From Mycolicibacterium hodleri (lineage in GTDB: Bacteria; Actinomycetota; Actinomycetes; Mycobacteriales; Mycobacteriaceae): a stretch of 64,000 nt of DNA. The position numbers and the translations under genes are program-made. Location: positions 218,542-282,541 of the forward strand of contig NZ_JACKTL010000036.1 in the NCBI RefSeq assembly GCF_025822245.1. Reading direction: 5' to 3'. Positions 38,204-47,407 of the stretch are shown here, piece after piece (position 1 is the stretch's first letter; each line of letters starts with the position of its first letter). The notes beneath the pieces were generated by a model. It was not told where the DNA came from, searched no databases, and was given only the letters and a program-made list of their open reading frames with translations.

Positions 38204-39253
38204 CTACAGCGTCGCGGTGTCGATCACGAAGCGGTACCGCACGTCGCTGGCGAGCACGCGCTCGTAGGCCTCGTTGACGTAATCGGCGCCGATGACCTCG
38301 ATCTCGGGCGCAATGTCGTGCTCGGCGCAGAAGTCCAGCATCTCCTGGGTCTCGGGGATGCCTCCGATCATCGAACCGGACAGGCTGCGGCGCTGCGCAC
38401 CGAGCGGGAAGAACGGAACCACCATCGGCTTCTCCGGCGCACCCACTTCCACCAGCGTGCCGTCGGTGGCCAGCAGGCCCATGTAGGCGGCGAGGTCGAG
38501 AGTCGCCGACACGGTGTTGACGATCAGGTCGAACTTGCCGGCCAGCTTGGTGAACGTGTCGGGGTCGCTGGTCGCGTAGTACTCGTCCGCGCCGAGTCGC
38601 AGGCCGTCCTCCATCTTCTTGAGGGACTGGCTCAAGACCGTCACCTCGGCGCCCATCGCGTGCGCGATCTTGACGCCCATGTGGCCGAGGCCGCCGAGTC
38701 CGACGATGGCGACCTTCTTGCCAGGTCCGGCGCCCCAGTGGTGCAGCGGGGAGAACAGGGTGATGCCGGCGCAGAGCAGGGGAGCGGCCTTGTCCAGGGG
38801 GATGCTGTCGGGGATCCGCAAGACGTAGTTCTCGTCGACGACGATGGCCTGGCTGTAGCCGCCGTACGTGGGAGTGCCGTCCTTGCCGGTGGCGTTGTAG
38901 GTGCCGACCATGCCGCCCTCGCCGGTGCAGTACTGCTGCAGACCGGCCTTGCAGTTGTCGCACTCACGGCAGGAGTCGACGAAGCAGCCGACGCCGACGT
39001 GGTCGCCGACCTTGTACTTGGTGACCTCGGAGCCGACCTCGGTGACGACGCCGGCGATTTCGTGGCCAGCGACGACCGGGTAGTTGGGCTCGCCCCACTC
39101 GGCCTTGACGGTGTGAATGTCGGAGTGACAGATGCCGGCGAACTTGATGTCGAATGCCACGTCGTGCGGGCCGACGTCGCGGCGCTCGATGGTGGTCTTG
39201 GTCAGCGGCTCGGTGGCCGAAGTGGCTGCGATCGCGGAAACGGTGGTGGTCAT
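38204..39253 (-). CDS. adhC: NADP-dependent alcohol dehydrogenase AdhC (Rv3045-like)
   Basis: A 349-aa medium-chain zinc alcohol dehydrogenase of the cinnamyl/YahK type. It is collinear with M. tuberculosis AdhC: the opening [14 protein letters not shown], catalytic-zinc segment [24 protein letters not shown], structural zinc [15 protein letters not shown] and cofactor motif [11 protein letters not shown]. It reduces aliphatic and aromatic aldehydes with NADPH. ATG 39253 is preferred over an upstream extension because the family starts MTTTVSA-like; GAGAAG lies just upstream. In M. tuberculosis it is adjacent to fecB; here the nitrogen island separates them. Confidence 0.93.
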   Translation of the reverse strand: MTTTVSAIAATSATEPLTKTTIERRDVGPHDVAFDIKFAGICHSDIHTVKAEWGEPNYPVVAGHEIAGVVTEVGSEVTKYKVGDHVGVGCFVDSCRECDNCKAGLQQYCTGEGGMVGTYNATGKDGTPTYGGYSQAIVVDENYVLRIPDSIPLDKAAPLLCAGITLFSPLHHWGAGPGKKVAIVGLGGLGHMGVKIAHAMGAEVTVLSQSLKKMEDGLRLGADEYYATSDPDTFTKLAGKFDLIVNTVSATLDLAAYMGLLATDGTLVEVGAPEKPMVVPFFPLGAQRRSLSGSMIGGIPETQEMLDFCAEHDIAPEIEVIGADYVNEAYERVLASDVRYRFVIDTATL

Positions 39254-39510
39254 CTTCTCTGCGTACCCTCTTGTCGTCTTGTCAAGCATTCGTCGCCGCC
39301 TGTCGTGGCGGCGGCACCAAAATTTGGACGCGTCGTTGCGCCCCCAAGAATGCCAACCGGGGCCGTCGGTGGATTAATCCCCGCGCGGGCACGTCCCAGC
39401 TCGTGAGCGTCGCCACGGCGGATTCCCGGTCGTCGGCACTCACTTCGATCTAACCAGGTCGCCGGGATGACCAGCCACCCGTCACACGACGGACACGCGC
39501 GAAGCCTGTT

Positions 39511-39548
39511 GTTAACCGCCCGCCCGTCATCGGTTACACCGCGGCAAC
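39511..39548 (+). promoter_or_regulatory. GlnR-like box upstream of the carboxylase operon
   Basis: GTTAA (39511), GTTAC (39533) and GCAAC (39544) lie in 11-bp phase, as in the mycobacterial GlnR consensus gTnAC-N6-GaAAC repeated every 22 bp. The fourth half-site (39522) does not match. GlnR activates nitrogen-scavenging genes under ammonium limitation, which would fit the operon. The match is by eye only. Confidence 0.45.
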
Positions 39549-39573
39549 CACCGACGGCGCCCGGCCGAGAAAA

Positions 39574-39587
39574 CTGTCACCTGACAG
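39574..39587. promoter_or_regulatory. TetR operator, CTGTC-N4-GACAG (copy 1)
   Basis: CTGTCACCTGACAG is a perfect dyad 42 bp before the first gene of the carboxylase operon. The same CTGTC-N4-GACAG pattern occurs twice more, at 47311-47330 and 47408-47421, flanking the TetR gene of this island. It is therefore the likely operator of that regulator. Confidence 0.75.
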
Positions 39588-39629
39588 ATATGTCGGGACC
39601 CACCGACGCCGAGAGCCCCTGGAGTAGCA

Positions 39630-40511
39630 GTGACCAGCCACGTGCGCGACGCGCCCCCTGCCGACCACCCGGACACCGCCACGACCGCGGGCGCCAAGGC
39701 ACATGCGAGGGCTCAGCACGGACGGACCGCCGACGCCATGCGCCACGTCCCGGCGGTGAGCAGCCCGACGGCGCCCGACGGAGTATCGGCCGACAGCCTG
39801 GTGTGGTCGGAAACCGTTGCGCCCGGCGGATATACGACCGCGGTTCTGGCACGTGGCACGCGCATCCGGTTGACCGACGTCGACGGCGACGCGTGCGCGC
39901 ACGTCCTGATCCACCGCGCGGACGGTCCGCACGAGCGCCTCAACGTCGCCGACACGGTGAAGGTGCCCTGGCAGGCCTACCTCGGAACGGGACATCCCTT
40001 GCTCAGCGGGTTCGGGCGGGTGCTCGCCACGGTCGTCGCCGACACCTCGGGGCACCACGACGCGCTCGCGGGCACCACCACTCGCGCCGGCAACGACGCG
40101 CGCTACGGCGCGGGGGCTCCCGAGTCCGCGTCACCGGCGGGGCGTGAGCTGTTGTTGCTCGCGGCCCTCAAGAACGGGCTCGGGACGCGTGACCTGCCGC
40201 CGTCACCGTCGTTCTTCAAGGGCGTGCGGGTGGGTTCGGACGGATCGCTCGAGTGGCAGGGTTCCGCGGGCGCCGGCGCGCACGTCGACCTGCTCTTGCA
40301 CGTCGACGCCATCGTCTCCCTGGCGAACACGGCCCACCCGCTGGACCCACGTCCGGAGTTCACCTGCTCGGCCCTGCGGATGCACGCGTGGCCGGCCGTC
40401 GGCGACCTCGACCTCCTGGTGGCCGGTGACCTGGTGGGGCCGCTGCGCCCGGAGCACCGGCAAGCCGCCGCCAACACCGACGCCGACCTGATCGCCCGAG
40501 GAGTCCTGTGA
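39630..40511 (+). CDS. DUF1989 protein, large urea-carboxylase-associated / carboxyguanidine deiminase subunit
   Basis: A 293-aa DUF1989 protein. The family core starts near residue 55 (VWSETVAPGGYTTAVLARGTRIRLTDVDGDACAHVLIH), and the segment RELLLLAALKNGLGTRDLPPSPSFFKGVRV is conserved. Proteins annotated urea carboxylase-associated 1 and 2 have been shown in other bacteria to form carboxyguanidine deiminase CgdAB, which turns carboxyguanidine into allophanate plus ammonia. The operon order (two DUF1989 genes, carboxylase, allophanate hydrolase) fits that pathway. The N-terminal 50 residues are low-complexity and look disordered. GTG 39630 has GGAG 6 bases upstream. Which subunit corresponds to CgdA or CgdB is not decided here. 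Confidence 0.85.
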   Translation: MTSHVRDAPPADHPDTATTAGAKAHARAQHGRTADAMRHVPAVSSPTAPDGVSADSLVWSETVAPGGYTTAVLARGTRIRLTDVDGDACAHVLIHRADGPHERLNVADTVKVPWQAYLGTGHPLLSGFGRVLATVVADTSGHHDALAGTTTRAGNDARYGAGAPESASPAGRELLLLAALKNGLGTRDLPPSPSFFKGVRVGSDGSLEWQGSAGAGAHVDLLLHVDAIVSLANTAHPLDPRPEFTCSALRMHAWPAVGDLDLLVAGDLVGPLRPEHRQAAANTDADLIARGVL

Positions 40512-41167
40512 ACGCCCCGACCGCAGCGACCGACACCGCCCTCGTGCCGGGTGTCGTGGTGCTCGACGAAGAGGTCGGCGCGCGCGCCGCGTGGTCGGCG
40601 GTCGTCGCCGCCGGTGACGTGCTGACGATCGTCGACCTCGCAGGCAACCAGGCCGTCGACTGTCTGCTGTACTCCGCCGCGGACACCAGCGTCCGCTACA
40701 GCGCCTCGGAGACCATCGCGCGACAGGGTGGCATCGTGCTGACCACGGGATCGGTGCTGCGGGCCGACACCGGAGCCGCCTTGATGACCGTCGTCGGCGA
40801 CGAGGTCGGCGTGCACGACACCCTCGGCGGCGCGTGCTCCAAGGAGTCGAACACGCTGCGCTACGGCCAGCACACCCGCGCCCAGCACGGCTGCATGGAG
40901 AACTTCCTGCTGGAGGGCTCCCGTCACGGGCTCGGCGCGAAAGACCTTGCCAGCAACATCAACTGGTTCATGAACGTGCCGGTGGACCCCGACGGTGCGC
41001 TCGGTATCGTCGACGGGCTGTCGGCACCGGGCAAGCGGGTCGCATTGCGCGCCGACGTCGACGTGCTGGTGCTGGTCTCGAACTGCCCGCAGGTCAACAA
41101 CCCCTGCAACGCCTTCGATCCGACGCCGGTCCGCATGATCGTCACCCGGCCGGGTGAGGCGGCGTGA
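40508..41167 (+). CDS. DUF1989 protein, small urea-carboxylase-associated / carboxyguanidine deiminase subunit
   Basis: A 219-aa partner of the preceding gene. It shows the DUF1989 signatures DLAGNQAVDCLLYSAADTSVRYSASETIARQG, GACSKESNTLRYGQHT, C-containing HGCMENFLL and NINWFMNVPVDPDG. Conserved Cys and His residues here are likely metal ligands. With the large subunit it should form the heteromeric deiminase that removes one amino group from carboxyguanidine. GTGA overlaps join it to both neighbours, ensuring balanced translation. Confidence 0.88.
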   Translation: MNAPTAATDTALVPGVVVLDEEVGARAAWSAVVAAGDVLTIVDLAGNQAVDCLLYSAADTSVRYSASETIARQGGIVLTTGSVLRADTGAALMTVVGDEVGVHDTLGGACSKESNTLRYGQHTRAQHGCMENFLLEGSRHGLGAKDLASNINWFMNVPVDPDGALGIVDGLSAPGKRVALRADVDVLVLVSNCPQVNNPCNAFDPTPVRMIVTRPGEAA

Positions 41168-44100
41168 CGCACAGCGTTCTGATCGCCAACCGCGGCGAGA
41201 TCGCCGTCCGCCTGGTCCGCTCCGCACGGCTGCTCGGCCTGCGCACGATCGCGGTGTTCTCCGACGCCGATCGGGGTGCGCCCCACGTCCGCCTCGCCGA
41301 CGATGCCGTCCGGCTGGGGCCCGCGGCGCCAAGTGAGAGTTACCTCCGCGCCGACGCGCTCGTCGCCGCGGCGACGGCGACCGGTGCCGACATGATCCAT
41401 CCCGGCTACGGATTCCTTTCCGAGGACGCCGATTTCGCGTCGGCAGTCGAGGCGGCCGGGATGGCCTTCGTCGGTCCGACGCCGCATCACCTGCGCATCT
41501 TCGGCACCAAGCACACCGCCCGGGCCGCGGCGCGTGCCGCCGGCGTCCCCGTGTTCCCCGGCTCGGAGCTGCTCGACGACGCCGCGGCGGCCCACACGGC
41601 AGCGGCCGAGATCGGCTATCCCGTGATGCTGAAGGCGACCGGCGGCGGTGGCGGGATCGGCATGCAGGTCTGCCGTGACGCCGCCGAGCTCAGGGCGGCC
41701 TTCGACCGCGTGTCCCGGTTGGCCGCGCGCAGCTTCGGCGCCGCCGGGGTGTTCGTTGAACGCTTCGTCGACGACGCCCGCCACGTCGAGGTCCAGATCT
41801 TCGGCGACGGTGCCGGCCGCGTGGTCTCCCTCGGTGACCGGGACTGCTCGCTGCAGCGCCGCAACCAGAAGGTGATCGAAGAGGCGCCCGCTCCCGCACT
41901 GCCGGAAACGGTTCGCGCCCAGCTGCATTCGTCGTCCCGCGCATTGGCTGCCTCGGTGGGCTATCGGTCAGCGGGCACGGTCGAGTTCGTCTACGACCCG
42001 CGCCGCGAAGAGGCATCCTTCCTGGAAGTCAACGCGCGTCTGCAGGTCGAGCACCCCGTGACCGAGGCGGTCACCGGCGTCGACCTGGCGGCGTGGATGT
42101 TCCGGCTCGCCCGCGGGGAAGTCGACGTGCTGGCGCCACACCTCGAGGCCGGCACGAACGCCGGGTCCGTCCCGGTGCGCGGTCACGCGGTCGAGGCGCG
42201 GGTGTACGCCGAAGACCCCTCCCGCGACTACCGCCCGAGCACCGGAACCCTGGTGGCCGTGCACTTTCCCGACGCCGTGGCCGGTGACCCCGCGCCGCGC
42301 GTCGACGCGTGGGTCGAGACGGGCACCGAGGTCACGGCGTCCTACGACCCGTTGCTGGCCAAGGTGATCGCCGCCGGCGTCGACCGCGACCAGGCCCTCG
42401 ACCGGCTCGGTCGCGCACTCGACGCCACCGTCCTGCAGGGCATCGAGGTCAACGTCGGACTGCTTCGCGCGGCGCTGACCCTCGACGACGTGCGGGCTGC
42501 CCGGCACCACACCGGCACCCTCGCCGGCGTCGTCGACCCGCGGCCGCGCATCACCGTCGACGTCGCCGGACTGTCGACCACGGTGCAGGACCTGCCGGGC
42601 CGGGTCGGTCTGTGGAGCGTCGGCGTCCCCCCGAGCGGGCCGATGGACGACCTGTCGTTCCGGCTCGGCAACCGGGCGCTCGGAAACGCCGAGGGCGCAC
42701 CGGGTTTGGAGTGCACCGCCTCGGGGCCCACGCTGCGCGTGACGCATCCGACGACCTTCTGCGTCACCGGGGCGGACTGCCAGGTGACGGTCGACGGCGT
42801 GCGCGTACCGATGTGGGAGCCGGTCGTCGTGCCCGCCGACGGGGTCCTCGCGATCGGTGCGGCCGAGACCGCCGGGCTGCGCACCTACGTCCTCGTCGAC
42901 GGCGGGTTCGACGTACCGGCCTATCTGGGGAGTGCGTCCACGTTCACCCTCGGGCGCTTCGGCGGCCACGGTGGCCGACCCCTGGTGGTCGGCGACGTGC
43001 TGCGGGCGACGCCGGTCGCCTCGACCGATCCGAAGGGCGCAGTCCCGCAGCACCTTCGGCCGTCGATGCCGTCGCAGTGGGAGCTGGCGGTCACCGAGGG
43101 CCCGCACGGCGCCCCGGAGTTCTTCACCCGCGAGGACGTGGACACGCTGTACTCGGCTGACTACGTCGTGCACTTCAACTCGGCCCGCACCGGGGTGCGG
43201 CTGGAGGGACCGCGCCCGAAGTGGGCCCGCCCCGACGGCGGCGAGGCGGGACTACACCCCTCCAACATCCACGACACCGCCTACTCGGTCGGCGCCCTCG
43301 ACTTCACCGGCGACACCCCGATCCTGCTGGGCCCCGACGGTCCCAGCCTCGGTGGCTTCGTGTGTCCGGTCACGGTCGTGGCCGGCGACCGATGGAAGCT
43401 CGGGCAGCTGCGGCCGGGGGACACGGTCCGGTTCGTTCCGATCCGGGCGGTCGACGCGCCGTCCCGATCGGAGGTGGGCCCCGCGCGCATGGCCGCGAGC
43501 GTCTCCGTCCGGCGAACCGGCCGCGACGGTGACGACGGCGTGCTGAGCCGCCGCGACGGTGGGGACGCGCCCGCGGTCACCTATCGCCGCAGCGGCGACG
43601 ACAACGTGCTGGTCGAATACGGTGACATGGTGCTCGATCTCGCGCTGCGGGCCAGGGTGCACGCGCTCGAGGAGCGGCTCGAATCCAGTTCCGTCCCCGG
43701 CATTCTCGACCTCACACCGGGAATCAGATCCCTTCAGGTCCACCTGGATCCGGACGTTCTGCCGGTCGACCGGCTCTTGGGCCTGCTCGCCGAACTCGAG
43801 GACGACCTGCCCGCCACGTCGGAACTGGTGGTGCCGAGCCGGTCGGTGCGGCTGCCGCTGAGCTGGGACGACCCGGCGACCCGGGAAGCAATCGCGCGCT
43901 ACACCTCCGGGGTGCGCGACGACGCCCCGTGGTGTCCGTCCAACATCGAATTCATCCGCAGGATCAACGGTCTGGCGAGCCAGGACGACGTCATGGCGAC
44001 GGTGTTCTCGGCGGAGTACCTGACCCTGGGCCTCGGCGACGTCTACCTCGGGGCGCCCGTCGCCACGCCGCTGGATCCGCGGCACCGGCTGGTGACCACC

Positions 44101-44826
44101 AAGTACAACCCGGCCCGTACCTGGACCGCGGAGAACTCGGTCGGCATCGGCGGCGCCTATCTGTGCATCTACGGCATGGAGGGTCCCGGCGGATATCAGT
44201 TCGTCGGCAGGACCACCCAGGTGTGGAGCCGCTACCGGCAGACGCCGCCCTTCGAACCGGGTAGCCCGTGGCTGCTGCGGTTCTTCGACCGCATCTCCTG
44301 GTACCCCGTCACGGCCGAGGAACTGTTCGACCTGCGGGCGGACATGGCCGCGGGCCGGGGATCGGTCGACATCACCGACGGCACGTTCTCACTCGCCGAA
44401 CACGAGCGATTCCTCGCGGCCAACGCCGACTCGATCGCCGAGTTCCGCGCCGTCCAGGCCACGGCCTTCGCCGCCGAACGAGCCGCGTGGACGGCGGCGG
44501 GGGAGTTCGACCGGGCGGAGCGGGCCGAGTCCCGGGTCGCGATCACGTCGACCGACCTGGTCCTGCACGACGACGAACGGCGGGTGGACGCGCCGTTCTC
44601 GTCGAGCGTATGGAAGGTCGACGTCGCCGTCGGCGACCGCGTGGTGGCCGGGCAGGCGCTGCTCGCGCTGGAGGCGATGAAGATGGAGACCGTGTTGACC
44701 GCACCGGCGGACGGCGTCGTGACGCGGGTGCTGGTCGAGGCGGGCAACCAGGTCGACCCGGGCACTCCGCTCGTCGTCGTCGGGGACCAATCGCGTGAAC
44801 GCAGGGTGACGGGAGTGCCAGCATGA
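41164..44826 (+). CDS. Biotin-dependent urea/guanidine carboxylase
   Basis: A 1220-aa single-chain carboxylase. Residues 1-450 are biotin carboxylase (IANRGEIAVRLVR, ATP-grasp loop KATGGGGGIGMQ, LEVNARLQVEHPVTE). Residues about 470-760 are the KipA/AHS2 half and 805-1020 the KipI/AHS1 half of the carboxyltransferase (YNPARTWTAENSVGIGGAYL near 980). A biotinyl domain follows with EAMKME, biotinylated Lys1173. It carboxylates urea to allophanate or guanidine to carboxyguanidine with ATP and bicarbonate. Two DUF1989 partners upstream favour guanidine; the carboxyltransferase specificity residue was not resolved by eye. A GTG start overlaps the upstream stop and an ATGA overlap joins the hydrolase gene. 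In fungi this carboxylase is fused to the hydrolase; here they are separate. Confidence 0.93.
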   Translation: MTHSVLIANRGEIAVRLVRSARLLGLRTIAVFSDADRGAPHVRLADDAVRLGPAAPSESYLRADALVAAATATGADMIHPGYGFLSEDADFASAVEAAGMAFVGPTPHHLRIFGTKHTARAAARAAGVPVFPGSELLDDAAAAHTAAAEIGYPVMLKATGGGGGIGMQVCRDAAELRAAFDRVSRLAARSFGAAGVFVERFVDDARHVEVQIFGDGAGRVVSLGDRDCSLQRRNQKVIEEAPAPALPETVRAQLHSSSRALAASVGYRSAGTVEFVYDPRREEASFLEVNARLQVEHPVTEAVTGVDLAAWMFRLARGEVDVLAPHLEAGTNAGSVPVRGHAVEARVYAEDPSRDYRPSTGTLVAVHFPDAVAGDPAPRVDAWVETGTEVTASYDPLLAKVIAAGVDRDQALDRLGRALDATVLQGIEVNVGLLRAALTLDDVRAARHHTGTLAGVVDPRPRITVDVAGLSTTVQDLPGRVGLWSVGVPPSGPMDDLSFRLGNRALGNAEGAPGLECTASGPTLRVTHPTTFCVTGADCQVTVDGVRVPMWEPVVVPADGVLAIGAAETAGLRTYVLVDGGFDVPAYLGSASTFTLGRFGGHGGRPLVVGDVLRATPVASTDPKGAVPQHLRPSMPSQWELAVTEGPHGAPEFFTREDVDTLYSADYVVHFNSARTGVRLEGPRPKWARPDGGEAGLHPSNIHDTAYSVGALDFTGDTPILLGPDGPSLGGFVCPVTVVAGDRWKLGQLRPGDTVRFVPIRAVDAPSRSEVGPARMAASVSVRRTGRDGDDGVLSRRDGGDAPAVTYRRSGDDNVLVEYGDMVLDLALRARVHALEERLESSSVPGILDLTPGIRSLQVHLDPDVLPVDRLLGLLAELEDDLPATSELVVPSRSVRLPLSWDDPATREAIARYTSGVRDDAPWCPSNIEFIRRINGLASQDDVMATVFSAEYLTLGLGDVYLGAPVATPLDPRHRLVTTKYNPARTWTAENSVGIGGAYLCIYGMEGPGGYQFVGRTTQVWSRYRQTPPFEPGSPWLLRFFDRISWYPVTAEELFDLRADMAAGRGSVDITDGTFSLAEHERFLAANADSIAEFRAVQATAFAAERAAWTAAGEFDRAERAESRVAITSTDLVLHDDERRVDAPFSSSVWKVDVAVGDRVVAGQALLALEAMKMETVLTAPADGVVTRVLVEAGNQVDPGTPLVVVGDQSRERRVTGVPA

Positions 44827-46604
44827 GTGCAGCGAGAAGCGAAGCGGGATCGCGCATTAGTGCAGTGGAAAGGGTGCGGGCGACCTACGCCGCGATCGAG
44901 GCGGCCGAACGGCCGGAGGTGTGGATCTTCCTGCGCGCCAAGGCCGATGCCCTGGCCGACGCCGAAGCCGTCGACGCGGCCGTCCGCACCGGCGCCGACC
45001 TTCCGCTCGCCGGGCTGACCGCCGCGGTCAAGAACAACGTCGACGTGGCGGGCCTGGCGACCACCGCCGGCTGCCCGTCGTTCGCGACGAGCCCCGCGGC
45101 CGACGACGCCGTCGTCGTCGCCAGGTTGCGTGCCGCGGGCGCGGTGGTGATCGGCGCGACGAACCTCGACCAGTTCGCCACCGGTCTGGTGGGGACGCGC
45201 AGTCCCCATGGCGCCGTGCGGGATTCGCGGCGCCCCGACCACATCTCGGGTGGGTCGAGCTCGGGATCCGCCGTCGCGGTCGCCCTGGGCCTGGTCGACG
45301 TGTCCCTCGGTACCGACACCGCCGGGTCGGGTCGCGTGCCCGCCGCGCTGCAGGGCATCGTGGGCATCAAGCCGACCTACGGCGTCGTGCCGACCGACGG
45401 AGTCGTCCCCGCGTGCCGGTCCTACGACTGCGTGACGGTGTTCGCGCGCGACCTCGACACCGCGGACGCCGCGATGGGCGTCATCGCCGGCGCGGCACGC
45501 CCGTTCCCGCCCGACGCGCCGCTGGCGGCACCGGAGATCCCGACGGTCGCCGTACCCCGCGAACTCCCCGGGCTGTCGGCGCCGTGGCGAGAGGCGTTCC
45601 TCGCGGCCCGGGCCCGACTCGAGGCGCACGGTGCGGTGATTCGGGAGATCGACCTGACGGACTTCCTCGCCGCCGCGCGACTGCTGTACGACGGCGGCCT
45701 GGTCGCCGAACGCCATGACGCCGTCGGCGAGTTCGTCGACGCCCATCGGTCGCAGGTGGATCCGACCGTCGGGGCCATCGTCACAGCCGCGGGCACCGTG
45801 TCGGCGACCCAGCTGCTCGGGGATCGCCGCCGCCTCGCCGAGCTCACCGAGGCCGCGTCGACGACGCTGGGCGACTGCGACGCACTCCTGATCCCCACGA
45901 CCACCGAACATCCCACCATCGCCGAGGTCGGCGCGGACCCGGTCGGCGTCAACTCCCGGCTGGGGACCTACACCAACTTCTGCAACCTGATGGACATGTG
46001 CGCCGTCGCGGTGCCGTCCGGCACCGCGGGCGACGACCAGTTCGGCGTGTCGGTGATCGCGAGATCGGGTGCCGATGCGGTCGCCCTCGACGTCGCCCGG
46101 CTGGTCGTGTCACCGACGCCCTCCGTCGCGCTGCCCGGTGCGACGTCGACCGCGGGCACGTCGATCCACCGCCCGTGGCCGACGTTCGCCGGCGCCGACG
46201 CGACGACCCTGATGGTGGTCGGCGCCCATCTTCGCGGGCAGCCGTTGGCCTTTCAGCTCGAGGATCGGGGCGCCCGGTGGTTGGGGCCTGCCCTGACCGC
46301 GCCGGTGTACCGACTGGCGCGCCTCGACACCACTCCGCCGAAACCCGGTTTGGTGCGGGTCGGCGCCGACGACGGCGCCCCCATCGGCGGTGAGCTGTGG
46401 CTGGTCGGCACGGCGATGCTCGGCGACTTCCTGGCCGCCCTCCCGGCGCCGATGTCGCTGGGCCGGGTCACGTTGTCCGACGGCACCGAGGTCGTCGGCT
46501 TCGGCTGTGCGCTCGAGGCGTGGCGGGCCGGTGAGGACATCACCCACCACGGCGACTGGCCGACCTACCTGAGCAGCGTCTCGGCCGGTTCCACGCTGGT
46601 GTAG
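44823..46604 (+). CDS. atzF: Allophanate hydrolase (AtzF/DUR1 family)
   Basis: A 593-aa amidase-signature enzyme that splits allophanate into two NH3 and two CO2. The Ser-cisSer-Lys triad is visible as Lys70 (AAVKNNVD), Ser145 (SGGSSSGSA) and nucleophile Ser169 (GTDTAGSGR). The amidase part runs to about residue 430. A separate C-terminal domain (from LMVVGAHLRGQPLAFQL to LEAWRAGEDI) is the allophanate-hydrolase-specific domain found in AtzF and Dur1,2. ATG 44823 overlaps the carboxylase stop. Its 3' end overlaps the convergent TetR gene by 40 bp, ending the operon. Confidence 0.93.
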   Translation: MSAARSEAGSRISAVERVRATYAAIEAAERPEVWIFLRAKADALADAEAVDAAVRTGADLPLAGLTAAVKNNVDVAGLATTAGCPSFATSPAADDAVVVARLRAAGAVVIGATNLDQFATGLVGTRSPHGAVRDSRRPDHISGGSSSGSAVAVALGLVDVSLGTDTAGSGRVPAALQGIVGIKPTYGVVPTDGVVPACRSYDCVTVFARDLDTADAAMGVIAGAARPFPPDAPLAAPEIPTVAVPRELPGLSAPWREAFLAARARLEAHGAVIREIDLTDFLAAARLLYDGGLVAERHDAVGEFVDAHRSQVDPTVGAIVTAAGTVSATQLLGDRRRLAELTEAASTTLGDCDALLIPTTTEHPTIAEVGADPVGVNSRLGTYTNFCNLMDMCAVAVPSGTAGDDQFGVSVIARSGADAVALDVARLVVSPTPSVALPGATSTAGTSIHRPWPTFAGADATTLMVVGAHLRGQPLAFQLEDRGARWLGPALTAPVYRLARLDTTPPKPGLVRVGADDGAPIGGELWLVGTAMLGDFLAALPAPMSLGRVTLSDGTEVVGFGCALEAWRAGEDITHHGDWPTYLSSVSAGSTLV

Positions 46605-47263
46605 CGCTCGATCAGCTCGTGGGTGCGCTCGCGTTGGGCGAGCGTGCCGCCGTCGGAGACCCCGAGGACGCGCAGGCACGCGTCGGCCACGTGGATCGGC
46701 AGTTCGGCGCGTTCGTCGCCTGGCGGCACCGACCACATGTTGACCAGCGACTCGACCAGCCGGAACGGCAGGTCGGCGGCGGCGACGTGCACCCCGGTCG
46801 CGGCGATGACGGCCTGGCTCAACGCCAGGTAGTGCAGTCGCAGGCGTTCCCGGTCAGACCAGAACGATTCGAGTCCGGCCCCCCGGAGTTCGGGCAGCAG
46901 GTACAGGGCGCCGAGGTTCCAGCGGCCGGCGAGCAGTTGCCCGCCGTCGAAGGCGGCCAGGGCGTGCAGATGTTCCTGCGCGCTCAGGGCCGGCTCGGCG
47001 CCGAGCAGGCTCGGGATGAACGCCAGTGTGGGGCTGACGGTTTGGCCGAGCAAGGCGCAGAGAATGTCGTCCTTGGTCTTGAAGTAGTGGTAGAGCGAGG
47101 CTTGGCGGATGCCCACCGACTCGGCGATGGACCGCGTCGAGGTGGCGGTGTACCCCAGCGTGGTGAACAGTTCACCTGCGGCGTCGAGGATCTCGTCACG
47201 CGCGGTGACGCCGGGACGCTTCTGGTCGTGGTGTCGGGGGCGACCGGCCCTGGCGAGCGGCAT
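46565..47263 (-). CDS. TetR-family regulator of the guanidine/urea island
   Basis: A 232-aa TetR regulator. The basic leader is followed by the helix-turn-helix TRSIAESVGIRQASLYHYFKTKDDI (about residues 40-65) and an all-helical ligand domain. The start at 47263 (MPLARAGRPRH) is the latest ATG before the DNA-binding domain; longer starts would run over the palindrome at 47311. Three CTGTC-N4-GACAG sites, before its own gene and before both flanking operons, suggest autoregulation and control of the whole island. The inducer is probably a pathway substrate or intermediate; this is inference. Confidence 0.85.
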   Translation of the reverse strand: MPLARAGRPRHHDQKRPGVTARDEILDAAGELFTTLGYTATSTRSIAESVGIRQASLYHYFKTKDDILCALLGQTVSPTLAFIPSLLGAEPALSAQEHLHALAAFDGGQLLAGRWNLGALYLLPELRGAGLESFWSDRERLRLHYLALSQAVIAATGVHVAAADLPFRLVESLVNMWSVPPGDERAELPIHVADACLRVLGVSDGGTLAQRERTHELIERYTSVEPAETLLR

Positions 47264-47310
47264 GACTTCATCGTGGACCACGAGGGACCGAAAATGGTCA
47301 TGTCCCCATG

Positions 47311-47330
47311 TTTCTGTCACACGACAGAAA
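47311..47330. promoter_or_regulatory. TetR operator, CTGTC-N4-GACAG (copy 2, longest)
   Basis: TTTCTGTCACACGACAGAAA is a perfect dyad with 8-bp arms, 48 bp upstream of the TetR start. It is the longest of the three sites, consistent with autoregulation. Confidence 0.8.
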
Positions 47331-47346
47331 CGCGCGACACCCATCG

Positions 47347-47382
47347 GTTACCTAAGCCGCCGTTTGGTTACGCCAGCGACAC
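47347..47382 (+). promoter_or_regulatory. GlnR-like box upstream of the ABC-importer operon
   Basis: GTTAC-N6-GACAC (47367-47382) matches four of five bases in the second half-site of the GlnR consensus. Another GTTAC lies 20 bp upstream (47347), two bases off the ideal 22-bp phase. It sits between the two TetR-type operators. Confidence 0.35.
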
Positions 47383-47407
47383 CCATGGCGGCGACGCGGC
47401 CGGAAAA

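Larger units (their letters stand above)
39254..39629. promoter_or_regulatory. Divergent control region between adhC and the guanidine/urea operon
   Basis: This 376-bp region is gene-free. Near adhC it holds a minus-strand TTGACA at 39280-39285, with no clear -10. The right half holds the GlnR-like half-sites and the TetR-type palindrome listed separately. No guanidine-I (ykkC) riboswitch pattern could be recognised before the GTG at 39630. Confidence 0.6.

Noticed and set aside
39254..39629. Guanidine-I (ykkC) riboswitch upstream of the carboxylase operon
   Set aside because: The conserved core patterns of the class were not found and the leader after the operator is very short. A covariance search would be decisive.
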